Assembly (NCBI GenBank): GCA_018224485.1
Contig: JAGTVE010000140.1
Coordinates: 1-19,785, forward strand
DNA: 19,785 nucleotides
Direction of reading: 5' to 3'
Origin: Thioalkalivibrio sp.
Lineage (GTDB): Bacteria > Pseudomonadota > Gammaproteobacteria > Ectothiorhodospirales > Ectothiorhodospiraceae
Both the position numbers and the translations under genes were made by a program. Positions 15,250 to 19,785 of the stretch are shown piece after piece. Under the pieces are notes generated by a model. It was not told where the DNA came from, searched no databases, and saw nothing but the letters and a program-made list of their open reading frames with translations. Each line of letters starts with the position of its first letter. Position 1 is the first letter of the stretch.

Positions 15250-16629
15250 TTGAAGCGCATCGTCATCGTCGGAGCGGGGCAGGTGGGGCAGTCGCTCGCG
15301 GAGGCCCTCAGTGGGGACGGTCACAACGTGACGGTGATCGATACCCGCGCCGACTGCCTGGAGGCCATCGCCAGCCACCTCGACATCCGCACGATCAGCG
15401 GCTTCGGCTGCCATCCGGGCGTGCTCGAATCCGCGGGTGCGCGGGAGGCCGAGGTGCTGATCGCGGTGACCGATTCCGACGAGGTGAACATGCTCGCCTG
15501 CCAGGTCGGCTCCACCCTGTTCGGAATCGGTACCAAGATCGCGCGGGTGCGCGAGCGCAGCTATCACGACAACCCCAGGCTCTTCGCGCCGGACGCGGTG
15601 CCGGTGGACATGCTGATCTCCCCCGAGGCGATCGTGACCAGCCAGATACAGCGCCTGCTCGAACATCCGGGGGCGCTGCAGGTGCTGGACTTCGCCGACG
15701 GACTGGTATCGCTGGTTGGGGTCAGGGCCTACTACGGGGGGCCGCTGGTCGGCCACGAGCTGCGCAAGATCAGCACCGACATGCCAGGCATCCACACCCG
15801 CGTCGCCGCGATCTTCCGGCGCAACCGCCCCATCGAGCCGGACGGCGATACCGTGGTGGAGGCCGAGGACGAGGTCTTCTTCGTGGCCGCGAGGAAGAAC
15901 ATCCGGGCGGTGACCTCGGAGCTGCGCAAGCTGGACAAGCCCTACCGGCGGATCCTGGTGGGCGGTGGCGGCAACATCGGCCGGCGGCTGGCGGAGGCGC
16001 TCGCCGATCGTTACGAGGTCCGGCTGATCGAGCGTGATCCGCGGCGCGCGGAATATCTGACCGCGGAACTGCCCCCCAACACCGAGGTGCTGGCCGGGGA
16101 CAGCGCCGATGACCGCTTCCTGGAGCGCTGCGGAATCGGCGATATGGACGTGTTCTGCGCGGTGACCAACGACGACCAGGCCAACATCTTTTCCGGCATG
16201 CTCGCCAAGCGCCGGGGCGTGCGCAAGGTGATGGCACTGATCAACCGCCCCGGCTACGTCGACCTGATGGAGGGCGGCCCGATCGACGTGGCGCTCTCGC
16301 CCCAGCAGGCGACCATCGGGGTGCTGCTGGCCCGCGTGCGCGAGGAGGGCACGGCGACCGTGCACAGCCTGCGCCGGGGTGCGGCGGAGGCGATCGAGAC
16401 CATTGTCAGCGGAGACTGGCGGACATCGCGCGTGGTCGATCGCCGCCTCGACGAGTTGCGGCTGCCAAAGGGCACCAGCATCGGCGCGATCGTGCGCAAC
16501 CGAGAGGTGATCGTGCCTCACCACGACACCGTGATCCGAGCCGGCGACCACGTGATCCTGTTCCTGACCGATCGCGACCGGGTGAAGGCCGTGCAGCGCC
16601 TGTTCCGGCCGGCATCGCGGTTTTTCTAG
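15250..16629 (+). CDS. trkA: Trk system potassium uptake regulatory protein TrkA
   Basis: TrkA is the peripheral, NAD(H)-binding regulatory subunit of the TrkH/TrkG potassium channel. The 459-residue protein (E. coli has 458) shows the expected duplicated layout: RCK/TrkA_N with IVIVGAGQVGQSLAEAL at residues 3-20, a TrkA_C segment around 140-220, a second TrkA_N with ILVGGGGNIGRRLAEAL from about 234, and a second TrkA_C to the end. Family features such as VIDTRADCLE and LINRPGYVDLMEGGPIDVALSPQ are clear. The start is a TTG at 15250, which matches the family N-terminus and has a GCGGGG run upstream; no ATG fits. It sits 14 bases after ntrX, the ntrYX-trkA order known also from alphaproteobacteria. 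No trkH is visible in the window. Confidence 0.97.
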   Translation: MKRIVIVGAGQVGQSLAEALSGDGHNVTVIDTRADCLEAIASHLDIRTISGFGCHPGVLESAGAREAEVLIAVTDSDEVNMLACQVGSTLFGIGTKIARVRERSYHDNPRLFAPDAVPVDMLISPEAIVTSQIQRLLEHPGALQVLDFADGLVSLVGVRAYYGGPLVGHELRKISTDMPGIHTRVAAIFRRNRPIEPDGDTVVEAEDEVFFVAARKNIRAVTSELRKLDKPYRRILVGGGGNIGRRLAEALADRYEVRLIERDPRRAEYLTAELPPNTEVLAGDSADDRFLERCGIGDMDVFCAVTNDDQANIFSGMLAKRRGVRKVMALINRPGYVDLMEGGPIDVALSPQQATIGVLLARVREEGTATVHSLRRGAAEAIETIVSGDWRTSRVVDRRLDELRLPKGTSIGAIVRNREVIVPHHDTVIRAGDHVILFLTDRDRVKAVQRLFRPASRFF

Positions 16630-16657
16630 GGAAACGCCGATGAATCAGCGTTTCCCT
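16628..16657 (+). terminator. Perfect 10-bp palindrome at the end of trkA, possible terminator
   Basis: AGGGAAACGC (16628-16637) and GCGTTTCCCT (16648-16657) are perfect inverted repeats around a 10-base loop, giving a stable hairpin that begins inside the trkA stop codon. There is no T-run after the 3' arm, so it is not a classical Rho-independent terminator; the T-run TTTTT lies before the 5' arm. It may block exonucleases, reduce read-through, or act as a protein-binding site. Its position at the boundary between the def-trkA group and the next group supports an end-of-operon role. Confidence 0.5.
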
Positions 16658-16712
16658 GGCGCGCGGGTAAGCCACTGGGGCTTGTGCTAATCTCCCGCCC
16701 CCGAACGAAGCC

Positions 16713-16718
16713 GGAGGA
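16713..16718 (+). promoter_or_regulatory. Strong ribosome binding site of the TPR gene
   Basis: GGAGGA lies six bases before the ATG at 16725, one of the best Shine-Dalgarno matches in the window. Upstream, TGCTAATCT at 16685-16693 resembles an extended -10 element, but no good -35 is seen. Together with the palindrome before it, this suggests a new transcription unit. Confidence 0.6.
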
Positions 16719-16724
16719 ACAGGA

Positions 16725-17066
16725 ATGGCCGATATGATCCCCCGTTTCGAGGCGATGCTCGAGGCCGGCCAGGATTCGCCGATGCTGCGCCTCTCGCTGG
16801 CCAACGCCCTGGTGGCGGCTGGACGGAACGCCGACGCGGTCCCGCACCTGGAACGCGCGTTGGAGCAGGACGCCGGCTACTCGGCGGCCTGGAAGCTCCT
16901 TGGGCGGAGCCTGCTCGAGGCCGGCGAACCGGCCCGGGCAGTCGAGGTCTGCGAGCGCGGCGCGGCCGTGGCCCGGGACAAGGGCGACCTGCAGGCGGCG
17001 AAGGAGATGGAGGTCTTCGCCCGGCGGGCGCGCAAACAGCTCGCCCCTCCCGCCGGCGGGCAATGA
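16725..17066 (+). CDS. Small tetratricopeptide-repeat protein
   Basis: This 113-residue protein has about two and a half TPR units. MLRLSLANALVAAGRNADAVPHLERALEQD and the following YSAAWKLLGRSLLEAGEPARAVEVCERG show the W/L-G-A-P spacing of the repeat, after an N-terminal helix and before a basic helical tail. It has no signal peptide or membrane segment, so it is probably a cytosolic adaptor or scaffold. TPR proteins mediate protein contacts, and nothing more specific can be read here. It has a strong ribosome site, and its stop overlaps the acyltransferase start by four bases (ATGA), which suggests the two proteins are made together and may cooperate. Confidence 0.85.
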   Translation: MADMIPRFEAMLEAGQDSPMLRLSLANALVAAGRNADAVPHLERALEQDAGYSAAWKLLGRSLLEAGEPARAVEVCERGAAVARDKGDLQAAKEMEVFARRARKQLAPPAGGQ

Positions 17067-18061
17067 GCGCCCGCGCCGGCGACGCGGCAGCCGGGACCGA
17101 TGCCCACCGGGCCGAACTCTCCTGGCGCCACGCATTGCCGCGTCACTGGGGCACGTGGTTCGGCCTCGGTCTGCTGTGGCTGCTGCACCGGATGCCGCGG
17201 CCGTTGCTGCGCGCGATGGTTCCGGGACTGGCCCTGGCCCTGCGCGCAGGCTCCCCGAAGCGCCGGCACATCGCGCGGGTTAACCTCTCCTGGTGCTTCC
17301 CGGATCTGACCCGGGACGAGCGCGAGCGCCTGCTGCGCGAGCACTACCGGTATGCGGCGCAGAGCATGCTCGATTACGGGATGCTCTGGTTCGGGTCGCC
17401 GCAGACGCATGCGGCACGCATTCGCATCGTGGGCGAGGAGCACTATCAGCGGCTGCGCGCCCGGGACGTGCCGGTGATCGTGCTTGCACCGCACTCCCTG
17501 GCGCTGGACCACGGGGGGCTGCGCATGAGCCAGTCCCACGATGGGGTCTCCTTTGCGAAACCGATGCGGAATCCGGTGGTGGAGTGGCTCAACCACCGGT
17601 CGAGGACCCGCTATTCCGGGGACATCTTCACCCGGGAACAGGGCCTGCGTCCGGCGATCCGCCAGATCCGGCGGGGACGCTTCTTCTACTATCTGCCGGA
17701 CGAGGACCTGGGCGCAGAGGGAGCGGTCTTCGTGGAATTCTTCGGCGTGCCCAAGGCCACGCTGACCGCGCTCGGACGCCTTGCGCGCATGACCGGCGCG
17801 GCCGTGCTGCCAAGTTTCACGAGCTACGACGAGGTCGAGGACCAGTACGTACTGAGGCTTTGGCCGCCGCTGGAGGGTTTTCCGAGCGGCGACGATCGTG
17901 CCGATGCGCGGGTGATGAACGCGGTCATCGAGTGCGCGATTCGCGAGACGCCGGCACAGTATCTGTGGACCATGCGGCTGTTCCGCACTCGCCCCCAGGG
18001 GCGGCCGCACCCCTACCGCTACCCTCCCGATACCGGCACGACCGGTAATCTGCAACGGTAG
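17063..18061 (+). CDS. LpxL/LpxM-family lipid A (Kdo2-lipid IVA) acyltransferase
   Basis: Members of this inner-membrane family transfer a secondary acyl chain from acyl-ACP to lipid A precursors. The 332-residue protein (E. coli LpxL has 306) has a hydrophobic N-terminal anchor (about 31-62), the family segment HIARVNLSWCFPDLTRDERE, and the catalytic HX4D motif as His144-Asp149 in LAPHSLALDHGG. Further signatures are LPDEDLGAEGAVFVEFFGVPKATLTALGRLA, like the PDxDxG...VFVPFFG block of the family, and the C-terminal QYLWTMRLFRTRP (cf. YxWxHRRFKTRP), where the usual HRR is MRL. Whether it is the lauroyl (LpxL) or myristoyl (LpxM) enzyme, or an ornithine/other lipid acyltransferase of the same superfamily, cannot be decided from sequence. 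Upstream overlap with the TPR gene. Confidence 0.88.
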   Translation: MSARAGDAAAGTDAHRAELSWRHALPRHWGTWFGLGLLWLLHRMPRPLLRAMVPGLALALRAGSPKRRHIARVNLSWCFPDLTRDERERLLREHYRYAAQSMLDYGMLWFGSPQTHAARIRIVGEEHYQRLRARDVPVIVLAPHSLALDHGGLRMSQSHDGVSFAKPMRNPVVEWLNHRSRTRYSGDIFTREQGLRPAIRQIRRGRFFYYLPDEDLGAEGAVFVEFFGVPKATLTALGRLARMTGAAVLPSFTSYDEVEDQYVLRLWPPLEGFPSGDDRADARVMNAVIECAIRETPAQYLWTMRLFRTRPQGRPHPYRYPPDTGTTGNLQR

Positions 18062-18094
18062 AACCTGTAACAAACCGACGATTACGGTGTTTAG

Positions 18095-19117
18095 ATGGTT
18101 GCCAAGATCCTGACCGTCAAGCCCTCTCACATGCAGCGCCCGGTTGGCCAGGTTGCCCGGCTCCTGATGCGCAAGCGTCTCGCGGTGGCCGACACCCTGG
18201 CCGGGGAGCTGGACGACCCGGAGGCGGTGCACCAATTCCGGGTCGCGATACGGCGTGCGCGCAGCATCGAGAAGGCCTACCGTCCGTACCTGACCGACGT
18301 CGTCACCCGGAAGCTTCGTCGGCGCCTGAAGGCGGTGGTCGACGCCACGGGTGCGGCTCGGGACACCGAGGTGCAGCTGGCACGGCTTGCGCAGCGGCGG
18401 TCCGATCCGAAACCGCATCAGCAGCCCGGCTTCGACTGGCTGCAGCAGCGCCTGGAGGAACGGCTGGAGGCTGAATATGCGGAACTCCGGGCGACCCTGG
18501 CGGAGCGGTTTCGGCTGGTGCACAAGCCGCTGCGCGCCCGGCTCAACGCGAAGCGCGATGACCCCCGGCACAGCTTTGCCGAGGTGACAGCGGGTCTGCT
18601 GCTCGAGGCCAGTGGCGATTTTGCAACGCAGTGCGCGAACATCCTTGCCGATACCGCGGAGGAACCGTTGCACATCGCCCGCATCAGCGGGAAGCGCCTG
18701 CGCTACCTGCTGGAGCCGCTGGTCGTCGTCCTTCCCGACGCGGCCGAGCAGGCTCGACAACTGAAGGTGCTGCAGGATCTGCTGGGTGAGATCCACGACC
18801 TGCAGATCTTCGGGCAGGAGCTGGCCGTGGCCTCCGAGGAGGCCGGCGCTGCCCGAATGCGCAAGTTGATCGAGCTGTCCCTGACGCTGCCGCAGGATGC
18901 GGCGGAACTCGAGCGGGCGCGCCAGCTGGACGAGCGGGCCGGCCTGATGTCTCTGGCGCGGGAGGTGCAGACGCGCGAGATCGACCTGGTGGAGCATCTG
19001 CGGGCCCGGCTGCGGGCCGGACATGCGGAGGAGCTGGTGGCGGCCGTCCGGGCGCTCGCGATGGACTGCGCCCGGGCAGGGCAGGGCGCGGAACCCGGAC
19101 GTGGCCTGCCGGACTAA
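18095..19117 (+). CDS. CHAD domain-containing protein
   Basis: CHAD domains are all-helical modules with conserved histidines and basic residues that bind inorganic polyphosphate, and they are often fused to a CYTH phosphatase. This 340-residue protein is almost only CHAD. The duplicated signature is visible as EAVHQFRVAIRRARSIEKAY (near 45-65) and EPLHIARISGKRLRYLLEPL (near 190-208), followed by LKVLQDLLGEIHDLQIFGQE. Many Arg/Lys residues line the predicted helices. There is no CYTH domain, signal peptide or membrane segment. It lies 33 bases after the acyltransferase and 28 before the sugar dehydrogenase, so it may share their transcript, but its ribosome site is weak. A role in polyphosphate granules or phosphate metabolism is inferred from the family only. 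Confidence 0.9.
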   Translation: MVAKILTVKPSHMQRPVGQVARLLMRKRLAVADTLAGELDDPEAVHQFRVAIRRARSIEKAYRPYLTDVVTRKLRRRLKAVVDATGAARDTEVQLARLAQRRSDPKPHQQPGFDWLQQRLEERLEAEYAELRATLAERFRLVHKPLRARLNAKRDDPRHSFAEVTAGLLLEASGDFATQCANILADTAEEPLHIARISGKRLRYLLEPLVVVLPDAAEQARQLKVLQDLLGEIHDLQIFGQELAVASEEAGAARMRKLIELSLTLPQDAAELERARQLDERAGLMSLAREVQTREIDLVEHLRARLRAGHAEELVAAVRALAMDCARAGQGAEPGRGLPD

Positions 19118-19145
19118 CAGAAGACGTGTTACCGAGGGTGTGCTG

Positions 19146-19785
19146 ATGCGGGCGAGGCGTGCGAACTCCTGGCGGGTTGTGTCGTTGCTTTTTCTGCTCG
19201 TCTCGCTCGCGGCCTGTGCCGGCGAGCAGGGACCCACGGACGCGTCCGGTGACTACCGGGTCGTGCCGCTGGTCCAGGGCCTGTCCCACCCATGGGCCCT
19301 TGCCTTCCTGCCCGAGGGCGACATCCTGATCAGCGAGCGCCCGGGACGTCTCAGGATCTTCCGCGACGGCAGGCTGCTGCCGGAGCCGGTACCGGGGCTG
19401 CCGCGGGTCACCGCCACCGGCCAGGGCGGTCTGCTCGATCTCGCGCTGCATCCGGAGTTCGAGCAGAACCGCTGGCTGTATTTCACCCATGCTACCTCGG
19501 TCGGCGGCGGCGTGACGACGCGTCTGGCGCGTGCGCGCCTCCAGGACGACCGCCTGACGGATGCCGAGATCCTGTTTACCGCGGAGCCTGCCAGCCGTGG
19601 CGGGCGTCATTTCGGCGGTCGCATCGTCTTCGATCGCGACGGGTACGTCTTCGTGTCGGTGGGCGATCGCGGCGACAGGCCTCGCGCCCAGCAACTCGAC
19701 GACCACGCGGGCAGCATCATCCGGCTGCACGATGACGGCCGCGTCCCCGAGGACAACCCCTTCGTTGGGGACGGCGCTGCGCGGC
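19146..19785 (+). CDS. PQQ-dependent sugar dehydrogenase-like lipoprotein, 3' end cut by window edge
   Basis: This gene encodes a soluble-type glucose/aldose sugar dehydrogenase (GSDH/YliI family), a six-bladed beta-propeller quinoprotein. Only the first 213 residues are in the window, about half to two-thirds of the family length. The N-terminus is basic, then hydrophobic, ending in the lipobox LAAC (Cys24, then Ala), so lipidation and outer-membrane placement are expected. Family blocks are clear: LSHPWALAFLPEGDILISERPGRL, GQGGLLDLALHPEF, RHFGGRIVFDRDGYVFVSVGDR and IIRLHDDGRVPEDNPF. GAGG lies about eight bases before the ATG at 19146. No PQQ synthesis genes are visible, so cofactor supply is unknown. 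Some relatives act on other substrates, so the substrate is not assigned. Confidence 0.88.
   Translation, partial: MRARRANSWRVVSLLFLLVSLAACAGEQGPTDASGDYRVVPLVQGLSHPWALAFLPEGDILISERPGRLRIFRDGRLLPEPVPGLPRVTATGQGGLLDLALHPEFEQNRWLYFTHATSVGGGVTTRLARARLQDDRLTDAEILFTAEPASRGGRHFGGRIVFDRDGYVFVSVGDRGDRPRAQQLDDHAGSIIRLHDDGRVPEDNPFVGDGAAR

Noticed and set aside
18031..18047. TACCGG-CACGA-CCGGTA inverted repeat just before the acyltransferase stop
   Set aside because: The 6-bp stem lies inside the coding end and such GC-rich short repeats are expected by chance here; there is no T-run or other supporting feature.
16877..19237. A 786-codon open frame on the minus strand across the acyltransferase and CHAD genes
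   Set aside because: It mirrors two clearly conserved plus-strand genes and shows no family motif; it is a codon-bias shadow.
1..19785. Mobile elements, CRISPR arrays, phage genes or defence systems
   Set aside because: No transposase, integrase, direct-repeat arrays, terminal repeats or nuclease/toxin genes were seen; gene content is conserved chromosomal and composition looks uniform.

Overview
The window is a dense, GC-rich (by eye about two-thirds G+C) stretch of a Gram-negative bacterial chromosome. Gene content and order point to a gammaproteobacterium. The backbone hemF-tsaC-topA-smg-dprA-LysM on one strand and def-fmt-rsmB on the other is the classical gammaproteobacterial arrangement, and the LpxL-type acyltransferase implies lipid A. 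The continuation DUF4390-ntrY-ntrX-trkA and the GC content suggest a high-GC lineage such as Chromatiales/Ectothiorhodospiraceae. That family placement is inference from remembered synteny, not a search result.

Layout. Minus strand, read right to left from 7892 to 1: a LysM lipoprotein, dprA (DNA uptake), smg, topA (topoisomerase I), tsaC (tRNA t6A synthesis), hemF and hemB (heme synthesis; hemB runs off the left edge). Positions 7893-8296 form the one long gap, a divergent control region. Plus strand from 8297: def and fmt (N-formylmethionine cycle), rsmB (16S rRNA m5C967), a DUF4390 exported protein, an NtrY-like membrane histidine kinase, its NtrX-like response regulator and trkA (K+ uptake regulator). 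These are nearly all overlapping or within a few bases. A perfect 10-bp palindrome overlaps the trkA stop codon. A second plus-strand group follows: a small TPR protein, an LpxL/LpxM-type acyltransferase, a CHAD-domain protein and a PQQ-type sugar dehydrogenase lipoprotein cut by the right edge.

How the genes fit together. Most are housekeeping genes of translation, tRNA/rRNA modification, DNA topology and heme synthesis. The ntrYX-trkA block is a signalling unit whose regulator lacks the sigma-54-contacting GAFTGA loop. HemB carries the aspartate-rich (magnesium-type) rather than cysteine-rich (zinc-type) metal site. The right-hand group looks envelope-related (acyltransferase, lipoprotein), with a CHAD protein of uncertain role.

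I found no mobile elements, CRISPR arrays, tRNA or rRNA genes, and no convincing undescribed multi-gene system. The most interesting items are the GAFTGA-less regulator with its coupled operon, the stand-alone CHAD gene beside a TPR/acyltransferase pair, and the unexplained 400-bp divergent intergenic region.
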